This document shows positions 10,525-21,461 of a stretch of 64,000 nt of DNA, piece after piece; positions within the stretch are counted from its first letter, which is position 1; the number at the start of each line of letters is the position of its first letter. The translations under genes and the position numbers were made by a program. The stretch comes from Bipolaris cookei. Lineage: Eukaryota > Ascomycota > Dothideomycetes > Pleosporales > Pleosporaceae. Under the pieces are notes generated by a model. That model had not been told where the DNA came from. It was given only the letters and a program-made list of their open reading frames with translations, and did not search any database. The stretch covers positions 62,001 through 126,000 of the forward strand of contig NRSV01000004.1 in the NCBI GenBank assembly GCA_002286855.1, given 5' to 3'.

Positions 10525-11166
10525 TTGTAAGTTTGGATTTACTAATTTTGGAGGGGTTGGCATGTGAGGCTGACCAATCATTCAAGGGTGGATTGACTCT
10601 GCGCTGGATGGTGTTGGGGTAGCAGATACTGTGTACATCAAAGTACTGGGACGTGGGATTGTAAAGTAGTAGATATTCCCGAGATCGATATTCGGGTGGC
10701 GTGTGTATGGTGATGTGGAACAAGGGACTTTACATGTCTATATTTGCTAGTAGGGTATATAAGTACGTGCACCCTTCCACCCACAGAATGCGTTTCTAGC
10801 TAATAAAATCACCATGTCTGTGCTCCGGAGAAGAGAACCAGGACATGGGATATCCAAGGCTGTGCCAAGTTATGACCGTGTAGCTAGTGATAGTGAAAGA
10901 ATAAGAGAATGAGGACATGTGCCGCACAGGTTTGGCGGGAGGGCATGTAAGGACAAGAATAGTGGAAAAGGGAGATGGGGAGGTGGAAATCCGGGTATGT
11001 GTACATGAGGACGAGTAATCCGGTGAGTTGGAAATTTTGTTAGTAGTGATATGATCTTACAGAACATCACACAGTAGCATCAAACCCCCAACCCCTCTTC
11101 CCAATATAAGCAAAGGATACTTCTTTCAAGTCAAATTTTCTTGTGTACACTCTCTCCCACAACAAC
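10525..11166. other. Intergenic region with one probable intron
   Basis: It contains the likely intron 10527-10586 described for the small upstream frame, then A/T-richer sequence towards the convergent oxidoreductase gene. Nothing else is supported. Confidence 0.4.
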
Positions 11167-12910
11167 CTAATTAATCTGCTTATTCTTATCACTCGGCGCC
11201 CCCTCCAACTTAAAACCCCCAGGCTCCATCCTCTGAAACACACCAGTCGGATCATACTTGCTCGCAATCTTCAGCAGCCTCGCCTTATTCTCCGCTCCAT
11301 AGCTAGCAATAACATCTTGCGTGGGGCCGGCGTAGTTCATGTAAATGTAGTCTGTAGCTTTTCCTGCTGCGAGCGCGGCAGCAGAGGCGCGGCGCTTGAC
11401 TCTCAATGCAAACGCTTGGATGCGCTCGTCGTCAGCAGCGTCGGACCAGCTTAAGTTGATTAGGGCAATGGTTAGAGGGCCGTCGGCCGGGTCGAGGCCG
11501 AGCGGATTACCGCCGTCAGAAGTCGTCTTTTGGATGACTGTGGCGGAGATGTCCTGGAAGGATATCGAGGGGAGGATGTTGGTGGCGTTGATGACGCTGG
11601 GGACTTCTTCGAAGAAAATGTCCTTGATGGTGCTGATGAGGTTTTGGTCGAGCTTCACGGTCCAGGTTAGGGCTCCTTGGCGGAGCCCGTCTGGATCGCT
11701 GTTTTTCGTTGAGAGTGCGGCAAGTGTCGCGTTTTCTCCGCTGCTCTGGATAATGGTTTTGCTGTCTATTGCATTGTACTCGGCGAGAATAGGGGCGTTG
11801 GGGTTTGGTTCGGTGTAGGCCAGATCAAGTTGTGCTGCGTTGCCAAGCTGAGCTCCGCCATAACCAAATGATAAGCCTTGAAAGACCTTTGGGTCTTTGG
11901 CTAAATTGGTGCTAACGCCGTAGAATGCTTTGATGAGGGCAGGGAAAGCTTGCTTGGAGTAGATTCGTGAGCCTCCCCATAGGAGTGGATTCGCCTTGAA
12001 AGCGGCTACAGTGAACTTGGTCACGATACCAAAGTTGCTGCCGCCGCCTCGAAGAGCCCAGAAGAGGTCGGGATACGAAGTCTTGCTGACGTTGATGATA
12101 TCACCGCTCGCTATAACTACTTCATACGAAATGACGTTGTCGCACGCAAGGCCATACTGACTCGAGTAGAAGGAGAGGCCTAAGGTTGCATATTAGTTCA
12201 TGTTGAAAATTGCGCCGTTGTACTGTAAATTCCTACCTCCTCCAAGAGTCATTCCTCCAACACCAACGGCACCAAACTATATAATAATTAGCAGAAAATA
12301 GTTCATCTTTATCGAGCATGGCTTACACGGGCACCAAGGGCGATAATTTTGTCCTTCTCCAGCTTAGAGTACACTTCACCCCATGTCTGACCAGCCTCCA
12401 GTACGACACTCTTCTTATCGGCAGAGACTGTCGTCTTGTTCAACCTCTCAAGGCTAATGGTGATGCCGTTTTGGATGTTGGATGCCCCTGGCACTACCGA
12501 GTGTCCACCGCTCTTAGTAGAAATTGGACAACCCGTACGCCTGGCGAGGAGGACAGCAACGGATACATCATGGGCTGTCTCAGGCCTGAAGACACATCCT
12601 GGTGAGAGACTCCTCTGCTGAGCAGTCCAGTACGATTGGATGAAGTTCTTGTAAGCATCGTTAAGTGGGTAGAGGACCTTGTCGGTGCCATAGTCTCCCC
12701 TCAGCGTACCGCACTTGTGAGCAGTTAGCGTAGCCCCAAGAACAGCTGGTTGCTGCTACTTACTGCTAGATAGCAGGGATTAAACGTGTTGGCTCCAACA
12801 TCTGGTGTACCTGAAACATTGGCATTATCGATGTTGAATGATACCGTCTCAGACTTGTCGTCAGCCAACGCCAGTGCCGCCAGAACGGCAACTGAAACGA
12901 TTGACTTCAT
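11167..12910 (-). CDS. Secreted FAD-linked oxidoreductase (berberine-bridge-enzyme-like)
   Basis: Four exons read on the minus strand: 12910-12764, 12713-12327, 12276-12237 and 12179-11167, with 50-58-bp introns, giving 528 aa. The start at 12910 places a signal peptide (MKSIVSVAVLAALALA) at the N-terminus. An upstream in-frame ATG at 12997 is less likely. The FAD-binding PCMH domain shows the SGGHS motif, whose histidine binds FAD covalently in this family, and also GGGSNFGIVTKF. The BBE substrate domain ends with the usual YMNYAGP region near the C-terminus. The second covalent attachment site, a Cys in the GxC..VGVGG region, is not present (GARFGAVGVGG), so single attachment is expected. 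The substrate is unknown. Relatives oxidise carbohydrates, alkaloids or intermediates of secondary metabolism. Confidence 0.88.
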
Positions 12911-14843
12911 ACTTGTAACACGCGCGCCAAAGCTGAATCCGGCGAGTAAACAAAATGACACTAATCTGACGAGGCTGAGTAGCGTGTAGAATGGCACAGG
13001 AAACTTTGGGGTGACAAGGTAGATTCCGCAACGTCCTTGAACTATGGGAGTATTACCACCTTTTTATTCTTTCTAGAGTACAACTCCCGGGAAATCACCT
13101 GACTGCGAACCTTGGGGACGAGCTTTTGCAGATGCTCAGAGGACGTTGTTTGATTGGGCGGTATAACAAATCAACCCGGTAGATAAGTTAAACCGTCCAG
13201 TCTCACGTCTAGCTAGCCCTGGATACATACATCTGTGTGACCCAAGGCAAAGGGACGTAGGTAACCGGTTGTTCTGCCGCCATGCTACAGGGATCAAAAG
13301 GTGCCCGTAGATCCGGTAGTCTCTTCGTATCCAGTGGTAAGGACGCCGACAAGCATTTGATTTGGAATTCACATCTATACATTGTAGCGAGTTTGAAAGC
13401 TTGTGTATGTTTCCGTGCTGATCCGGACGCATTCTATTTAGAAATCGGTCAACCTCTCATTGTTCACTCTCCGATCTTGAGTGGTTTAAATTAGACAGGC
13501 ATGGTCAGCCCTAACGCGACAATATTCAAGTGATGACGGAAGAATAAGGCTTGAGTATCGGGCCTACTATAACGTAAGCTGAAAGAGAACTCGGAGATGC
13601 GAATATATCGGCGCTGTGATGGAATTGTGTCCAACAGGCGATAGGTAGAGATAGTGTCGTAGGAGTTTCGTTGACTTGACTAGTACAAGCCGAGCCAAGG
13701 GAAGTAGTAGTACTACGTAGGACATAGCTTCCTGGTGTGGCGTCCAACAAACTCCCACAGCGGAATCGCGGCACGGCCCTACTATTAACACCCGTCTTCC
13801 GAAATCCGCGGCGCAACGCTTGGAGCACCATTAATGTGTTGCCGTCACGCTGTAAACCTTATATTTCTGGCGGTATGCACGATCCACTCGACATGTAATT
13901 ATTCACATCTTATTGAAGGGTTCCTGGTGTATAGGATGATACACATACCGTTATGTACATTATCTTATCACCTTCCAGGCCGACTAAAATCTTCTATGCA
14001 AAAACTAGTACCAAGTTGCTGCCATGTAAGTGACGCTCCTGGGAAGCCTCTAGTATAGGTCCTGAAAATTACTATCAATTGAGCACTTCATTGTAAGATT
14101 AGAGTCCTGCCCAAGTCATGTCTCCAGAGCATCATGGGCTTTCTTCCTCTCGATACCACGCCGAGCCATGTCTGTTATCCGTGAGAGGAACGCATGAACT
14201 TACTGTGCTTCAATCCCCCAGGACCCACCTGTGCCACAACGATCCACACGATCACGTCCTGGACTCAAACCACTGAAATAAAGCATTGATTTGCAATCCC
14301 ACACGCTTACACCACCATCATCCTAGCCTCACTCTCCATAACCGCACGAATCAGAATACAGATCCGGATCTCACAAGCTATAAAGTCTTAAAATTACTTT
14401 CTTTGCGCTGCATTCCTTCTATTTCTTACCCATTAAAACAAAAAACTTGTCCTCTGCTCCCCTCATCAAGGGCAGTACCGGCAGAAATTGATGGACTCGA
14501 AGAGGGAGGGAAGGAAGACAATGGTACGAAGGCAGGGGTGTTAAAGGGAGGATCCCCATGTTTGCCCTGTATCTAAAGGCGACTCTCTAGTGTTCATAGA
14601 CCCTTACAGGACCCAGGTAACACTATGAATTGATTTGTTTGTTTATTTAAATATACGAGAATGGCATCACTTTCATAACTCTGCACGAAGTAGATAGATG
14701 ACAACAGTATTTACTGAACATAATCATACGGATATCACTATGTATCTTGAACCCTAACCGCATACCGCCATTGATGTGCAAGTGGATATACATTATGAAA
14801 CACCAAAACGCCGCGCTCTTACAGGGAGCGAACAACATTGCCA
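12911..14843. other. Intergenic region of 1.9 kb
   Basis: No gene is convincing; the open frames are short and lack coding bias. It holds the promoter of the FAD oxidoreductase at its left end and the 3' UTR of the polymerase gene at its right end. A dispersed repeat copy lies at 14562-14655. Confidence 0.5.
14562..14655 (+). repeat. Dispersed short repeat, copy A
   Basis: About 85-95 bp matching, in inverse orientation, the sequence at about 44330-44429. The shared core includes TCTAAAGGCGACTCTCTAG and GTTCATAGACCCTTAC, and it ends in an A/T-rich simple repeat (TTGATTTGTTTG). Differences between copies include several G-to-A changes. The repeat-like 3' end suggests the tail of a SINE or truncated LINE, or a MITE end; the family is unknown. 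Confidence 0.75.
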
Positions 14844-17800
14844 TTACCAAAGCGCAGCATCCTTGTCAAACCGCACTAGCTCCTTGCCTGCATCTTCGAC
14901 GTCTTTCCTCGCCTTCATGCGCATGTAGAAGATTGGGCAATCTCTTGACGCACAGATGACCTCGCAGTGAACACTTCCTTGGCAGCGCTGGCATTGCGTC
15001 CAAAGACGAGAGAAACGCACCTCGAGCTCACTGACTTTGGTCAAAGTCTTTGTGTATAGCTCGGGAATACGAGGTCGACAATCCTGGCAGACGGCACCCT
15101 CCTTCTCATGTGCGGCGGTAAGAGGCTTCTTACAGCCCATGCATGTCTGTGTCTTCTTCGCAAACTTCATGAGGCCACCCATGGTCGGTGCAGCGACGGA
15201 GATAGATCGTGTATGTTCACCTGTGAGGAGTGAGGCTGCTTTCTTTTCGCCTAGAATAGGCTCGAAAATTCTGCCAAGCGGTTTTGCGAGTTGGTTGTCG
15301 AGATAGTAACGTGTATCGATGGGTAGGTTGTTCTCAAGAACGTAGATCGGGTCTTCAGACTTTTCGAAATTTCTTGCGCCAGTGGCAGCCCTGACCATGA
15401 CATATGCGACACGGTCACCGAGAGCGGGCGCTGAACCGGCATCACGCTTCTTCATACGCTCCGCGAGTTCCACATGCGCCTGCTTGTTGGCGTAACCGCC
15501 TTTTCCTTCTTTGTCTTCCTGTTTTGTAAGGGCTTTGGTGATGACAAGATTGGACATATCGATTTTGTTTTGTAGAAGATCTGCAATGGTCTCTTTGACA
15601 AATCTGCTTCATGTTAGCGTAGAACATATTTTCCGGAGCTGGGTGACTTACTCTTGTGCGCCCTCAGGATCTTGGTCGATCAACAACATGCGCAGAGAGG
15701 TTTCGATGACGGTTTGAACAAGTCGACAATTGTCACGACGCACCGTCTCGATACCCTTGGTGTCCATCTTGTCCCATTTATTTGGATTTGTCCAGTAAAG
15801 GCCAGCATATCGCTTCTTATTGATGAGAAGATAAGGGAAGTAGACCTTTTCGAATTCCAGCTTGATGGGTTTGAGAAATTTCGACGTCACATAGTTTGCC
15901 GCCTCTTCGCCCAACTTCATTGCCTCTGCCAATTCCGTGGTACCAAACTTGACCATGACCGAATCGGTATCACCGTAGATAACCTCTGCATCGTGCGAAT
16001 ATCCATTTGCGATATTGTACTTGGCTTCGACTTCGGCTTTGGCTCTTTCAATCATCTGACGACCAAAACTGGTGGTACTACTGGCTATCGCAAGACAGGG
16101 AAGCTTTCCGTTGGTGGCACCGGTTAAACCATAGACGGAGTTTGCAGTGACCTTCATGGCCAACTGACGACCGTTGAGCACAGCCTTCTTGAAAGGGTCC
16201 GTCTCAACCGCCAACTCTTTTTTTGCTTTCTTACGTGCGCTTAGTAGTTCTTCTAGAATTTCTGTTAGGAGTCCCTTGCGCGTTTTGGCGGTACAGAACA
16301 TATCTCCATTGGGAGTCACAATGTAGTCTTCGTCCTTTCTCATCTTGAGCTTCTCTACAGTCTGTCTATCCAGCCACGTCGTGTAACACAGGTTGTGGGC
16401 TTGCATGATACTGGGGTAAAGTGAAGCAAAATCGAGAGTGGCAACGGGCTCTTTGTAGTAGCCACGCTTAGGCTCAATGACTGTTGCACCTTCGTACTGA
16501 TCATTGCTGTTGCCTTGGTTTGGGAGATCTGGAATAACGAGCTGATGTTCAAGAGCTTTGCGGAATAGCTGGCTGATGAAGCGTACTTGTTGTCCTCTGG
16601 AGAGAATGTAATTGAACGGCACACCTGTAGCCCTAGCCATTTCGGTGTAGTTGACCAGACACATAAGTTTATCGAGAAGTCGTTGAGGAAGGTAGGCGTC
16701 CTTGAGACAGTATACAGCCAAACGTCTTCGCGAATTAGAGTCACCGTTGAATAGTTCTGTGATCATGCTGTGGTGTACGTCTTCCTTCTGTTCCTTCAGG
16801 AAATGAGCGCATACAGAGTTGAGCGTGTAGCTTCGAAGCTGATGATCTCGCTGGACGAGCTGAAGCAAGTCGAGTTGTAGGCGACCGTTGGTGTTGGTGG
16901 TTTTGGTATCCCTAGACCCCATTTGTTTGCTCGAAAAGTTGGAAATCTCCACCTTGGACTGTACCGTCTTGAGACGGGACCAATATGGAAATCGTTGCAG
17001 CTTCAGATGTTTGGCGCGATCAAGCAAGTACGGGAAATCAAAGTTACTGGTGTTGTAGCCAATAATGACATCTGGATCGACCTCGTCGAGAAAGTCTCGC
17101 CACTTCATTAGCATCTCACCCTCATCCTGGAAGGACAGAATCTGCGTCGCAACGATGGGGCTGACTGTGTCTAAACAGAAGACATTTCTGACAAAGGGTT
17201 TGTCATCTCCATATTTTGTAACAACGTTTGCAATTTGAATTACAGGGTCCACATTTGCCTCGGGGAAGACACCTTTGCGGCCAGCGCACTCGATATCGAA
17301 AGAGAGGATGCGAAGAGGGGCAATCTTCGCCCACTCACCTTCAGCCGGGTGAGCGATAAGATCTTCGTAATGTACCTGACCCTCAATCTGGCAGTTGGAG
17401 TGCCGGTCTCGTGGGTTGATCATCTTCCATTTGGCGGCAGGGACTTCGACCCAGCACATGCCGGTGACCTTGGTGTCGATCATGAAGCGCAGCACATAGG
17501 CGATGTTGTCAAATGTGAGAATATCATTTTCCATCGCCGGCCAGAGTCGCTTGTAGTTGGCATCGCCCTTTTGTACCTTCATGCGTACACGGTTGATCAA
17601 CTTGGGGTCGGTGACGGTGATTTTGAGGTATGGGCTCTTTTGGTTGCCCTGAAAGCGTAGAATGTTCTCTCTCATGCACATTTGTACTGACGCTATGATG
17701 GCTGAGTGGTGGTTGGTACTCTTTTGACATTCGGCTTCAAGGAAGATCTTGTAGGGCTCGCAGTCAGCCTTTTGGAAGTTGACGGGTGCAGCGACGTAGA

Positions 17801-18291
17801 AGTAATGCTGGAAACCAGTTACGTGAAGGAGGACGGAATGGTGATTCTGTGATGTACTCATTAGCATTGCTTGATGTATCCATCTGGCGGCTTCTTACCT
17901 CTGTTATGCCGAACAGTTTAACAGTCGTTTTGCCCCCATGGAGCACACCCTCTTCAGCCTCAATCTGCTGAAACACGAGGCTGTTGCTCACCTCGCTAAA
18001 TTCATGAGGCAATGGCGGCCGTTGCCATTGCTGGTCCTTTTCGGTGTTTTCCTTCTTGAGCGACTCCATGTCCTGTGTCATTTTCTCCAGTGTCTCCTCG
18101 AACTGGCTAGGCCCAGGCTGAATTGAATTGAACGAGTCGTTGGCAATCTTTGCGGGTGCCTTGCTCTTGTTCTTCCCATCCTGGAATTTCAACTTCTTTG
18201 CGGAGCGGGGCGATGTCTGTACATTGGTGCGCGTATTAGACGTCTCGGCGAGAGCGCGTTTCGCCGGCGCTCTTGTTACTGTACCCGGCAT
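14844..18291 (-). CDS. POL3: DNA polymerase delta catalytic subunit
   Basis: Three exons: 18291-17899, 17846-15652 and 15603-14844, giving 1115 aa, close to yeast Pol3 (1097 aa). This is the lagging-strand replicative family-B polymerase with 3'-5' proofreading. Visible motifs are exonuclease motif I FDIEC near residue 315, polymerase motif A DFASLYPSIM near 605 and motif C YGDTDS near 755. The C-terminal CysA zinc site (CMGCKKP...CQDC) and the CysB site (CQRC...CASRDC) are both present; CysB holds the iron-sulfur cluster in this family. The N-terminus is basic and carries a PIP-like or NLS-like stretch. The second intron falls just before FVKETIADLLQNK, which matches the conserved palm-to-thumb segment. 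It is transcribed divergently from the GNAT gene. Confidence 0.96.
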
Positions 18292-18969
18292 CTTTGATGT
18301 GACCGACAGACGCAACACCCAAAAGACTGATATATGGCTGGTGGAAAAAGGAGGTGTGTTTGTTGTTGGGTCTGGTTGGGTCGAGTGGTTGCACAAAGTG
18401 CCTAGGGGAACGCGAACCGTGTACGAGGCGCGAGCGCGTCATCCCTGCTAATTGATTGCCGCCACGCTAGTCATTACATCCTACCGTCTGCACGTGATGA
18501 GCGGCCTCTTATCGTCTTGACCAACTGTTACATTTCTCAATTGATACTTCAACGCCCTACAGGTTAAGTGGCAGAAGTAGGAACCGTATTTCATACTTGT
18601 ACTAATATTTCGGTGTTCTTCTGTACTCATTCTTTATATACCTAGTTGAGATACCAACCATGCCCATGGACGTCAGACAATGGGTTTGTATGGCTGAACC
18701 TTGGACGCTTTCAACTATGTTCATAGCAGATCGATCGTCTATTTCTACATCCACAGCATCCGCTTGGCATCTTCTGGACATTAAGATACCCCGCCAAGCC
18801 TCCCCACCGGGTGTGGGTGTGACCCGCGGCTTTAAGTTATGTCATTAGATCGCAGCTTGGTTTTGGCTACACCACCTGCCGACTTGAAAACACGTAAAAA
18901 TTTACAGTTTTTTTTAACACACTGGATCAAACGCGATACGACAGGCACAACCTTTGCGCTACCCTCAAC
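18292..18969. promoter_or_regulatory. Bidirectional promoter region POL3 / GNAT
   Basis: Spacer of 678 bp between the two divergent start codons. Near the POL3 side (about 18409-18440) there are several CGCG-containing words, including ACGCGAA and GCGCGTCA, which resemble cell-cycle (MBF/E2F-type) boxes. That is a suggestion only. A T-run and A/T-rich stretch at 18896-18918 lies before the GNAT start. Confidence 0.35.
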
Positions 18970-19707
18970 ATGACTTCCAACACCAATGACGTTGTCATAT
19001 CTCCTTTCGAGACCGAAAGGGATTTCAAGCAGGCACAACATTGCTTGTCCGAAGCTTTTGGGCGTCAAGCAAAAGACTCCGTCTGGATGCTGATGAACCC
19101 CGGGTGGGATACAGAAGAAGGACAAGCAAAACACGCCAAAAGATTAATGGAACAATGGCAATCCATCACCACCAACAAGGATGGACAGCCTAATGCCATC
19201 TATCTAAAAGCTACCCTTCCCGACCCAGATCAGCCTAGAGAGAGACGAGTTGTTGGTATGGCTGTCTGGAAGCAACTGTCGTTTGTAGAAGGCTACGGCG
19301 ATTCTTTCTCCGACGACATGAGTGCATCCCTTACCAGCTTCGACGACACGAAACGACGCTTTGCAACTCAAATGTTCCGTTCGCTTTGGAAGCGCCGCAT
19401 TGCGTACATGCACGAAGTCAAGGATTCAGGACGCAACCCGCCTGCCATTTTTACACTGGATATATGTGCAGTCGATCCAGCTTACCAACGCCGTGGCATC
19501 GCAGCTAAGCTTGTTGAAGTTGGTCTTGCTGAAACGAAGAAGAGGGGCGATCTGGAGTGTACGACAGAGGGCAGTGCTATGGGAAGAGTAGTGTATCAGA
19601 GACTAGGATTCAAGGATGAGGGGACCGGCGATATCCAATATGAGGTGGATGAAGAGTTCAAAACATGGGACAAGCCAGCGAATATCTTCTTGAGGACTCG
19701 CGCTTGA
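18970..19707 (+). CDS. GNAT-family N-acetyltransferase
   Basis: Single exon, 245 aa. The acetyl-CoA-binding motif A is clear: ICAVDPAYQRRGIAAKLVEVGL, with the RRGIA pyrophosphate loop. Motif B follows (VVYQRLGFKDEG). The N-terminal part, beginning with a beta strand and the PFETERDFKQAQHCLSEAFG helix, is typical of fungal GNAT proteins that may act on small molecules or peptides. The substrate cannot be predicted. There is no signal peptide, so a cytosolic location is expected. Confidence 0.85.
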   Translation: MTSNTNDVVISPFETERDFKQAQHCLSEAFGRQAKDSVWMLMNPGWDTEEGQAKHAKRLMEQWQSITTNKDGQPNAIYLKATLPDPDQPRERRVVGMAVWKQLSFVEGYGDSFSDDMSASLTSFDDTKRRFATQMFRSLWKRRIAYMHEVKDSGRNPPAIFTLDICAVDPAYQRRGIAAKLVEVGLAETKKRGDLECTTEGSAMGRVVYQRLGFKDEGTGDIQYEVDEEFKTWDKPANIFLRTRA

Positions 19708-20081
19708 TATGATGAACGCATGCTGTTGAGTGCTGCTTTGAATGCACAGACTAGAGACCCCCTTTGTAGATACGTACATATTTTGGCTTATCACGACACC
19801 CCGAAATGACCAAATTTCCTGCGGCCATCTCCGTCAACAGCATAAAAAGTGACTCCATCGTTCCTTGCCTCTTGGGGAAGGTGGGATGGTTGGCGCTGTG
19901 TAGTGGGGCAACCCAAAGCTACCCCGCCAGGGTCAATCGTCGAGCGCTATCTCGAATGCAAGATGATGGATTAGTCCAAAACTTCATTTATTCTCTTCGT
20001 CACATTCTACACGAAAAACCGATTGCTCATTCATCGCCTTCCAAGCAATTGACGCGCGCAAACGCGTTTCCAATTGCAACC
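19708..20081. other. Intergenic / 5' leader before the amidohydrolase
   Basis: The frame upstream of the chosen amidohydrolase start is open back to an ATG at 19806. That stretch lacks family similarity and is treated here as 5' leader. No other feature is seen. Confidence 0.5.
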
Positions 20082-21224
20082 ATGCCGATTGTCGACATCC
20101 ACACCCATGTTTACCCTCCTAAATACATGGAACTTTTGCGCTCGCGCTCAACCGTTCCATATGTCCGCACATTCCCAGACGCCCCGGAATCTGCCCGTTT
20201 GATCATCCTGCCAGGCGAGGATGATCTCTCAATGCCGTCCACCTCACGCGGTCGCCCAATTGGCCAAGAATACTATGAGATCAAGGAGAAGATAGCGTTT
20301 ATGGACCTCCACAAGATTGAAAAGTCAGTCATTTCGCTGGCGAACCCATGGCTGGACTTTTTACCTGCAGAAGAGGCTGGAGAGGCGGCCAAGAAGATCA
20401 ATGACGACGTCAACGACCAATGCTCGCAATATCCTGGACGACTGTACTTCTTCGGCACACTTCCTCTATCTGCCTCGCCTGAGGTTATAACTGCCGAGAT
20501 TGAGAGACTGAGCACCCTCAAGTACGCTAGGGGTGTTATCATGGGCACCTCTGGTCTGGGACAGGGACTAGACGATGCGAAACTTGACTCCATCTATGCA
20601 GCGCTGGAGAAGCACCAGCAGCTTATTTTCCTACACCCCCATTATGGTCTTCCTGCCTCGGTCTATGGTCCCCGCGCAAGCGAATACGGCCATGTGCTGC
20701 CACTGGCACTTGGGTTCCCCCTTGAAACGACCATTGCAGTGAGCAGAATGCTCTTGAGCGGAGTCTGGGACCGGTTCACAAAGCTCAGCGTATTGCTTGC
20801 GCATTCAGGAGGTACATTGCCATTTTTGGCTGGAAGGATTGAGTCGTGCATTTTGCATGATGGACATTTGAAGAAGCATGGCAAGACGCAGAACAGAAGA
20901 GATGTGTGGGACATACTGAAGACAAACATCTACCTCGATGCAGTCATCTACTCGGAAGTCGGATTGAAGGCAGCACTAGATGCTTCGGGATCAGACAGGC
21001 TGTTGTTTGGTAAGTAACTATGTTTTTATGTTGCTGGGGTGCGAGACTAACAGTGACTAGGTACTGATCACCCGTTCTTCCCACCGCTTGAAGAAGACGC
21101 AAAGGAGTGGCATAGCGTGAACGCGAATTACGGCGCGATATCGAAAGCATTTGCAACAGGAGATAAGAAAGCTCAGGATGTTTTGGGTGGCAATGCAGTA
21201 AGGATACTACGGCTTGACGGATAA
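20082..21224 (+). CDS. Amidohydrolase-2 family metal-dependent decarboxylase/hydrolase (ACMSD-like)
   Basis: Two exons, 20082-21009 and 21061-21224, with a 51-bp intron (GTAAGT...CTAG), giving 363 aa. The start at 20082 puts the metal-binding HTH motif (MPIVDIHTHVYPP) at the extreme N-terminus, as is usual in this family. An earlier in-frame ATG at 19806 would add 92 residues without family resemblance. Other conserved blocks are FLHPHYGLP, LAHSGGTLPF and, after the intron, GTDHPFFPP, which supplies the last metal ligand. The family includes aminocarboxymuconate-semialdehyde decarboxylase and gamma-resorcylate-type decarboxylases. The exact substrate is not clear. A cytosolic location is expected. 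Confidence 0.88.
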
Positions 21225-21461
21225 TTTCAGCATCTACAGCAGAATTTTCACGTGAGATTCATGAGATACCTGGTCTACAGATAGATCCAACTACGGTGAA
21301 TGAATAAAAATATTGGTTCCTGAACAATACCCAGAGCATGCCTCATCTAGTGATTCCAATCGTTTTTGAACCGGTTTGACTACATATACATTGCGATAGA
21401 GAAGAGAAAACCTATATCTATACTTCCACTACCAACTCAATCACAACACATCTAACTACTT

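Noticed and set aside
19806..20081. N-terminal extension of the amidohydrolase by 92 residues
   Set aside because: The extension has no family similarity, and the metal-binding HTH motif is normally at the very N-terminus.
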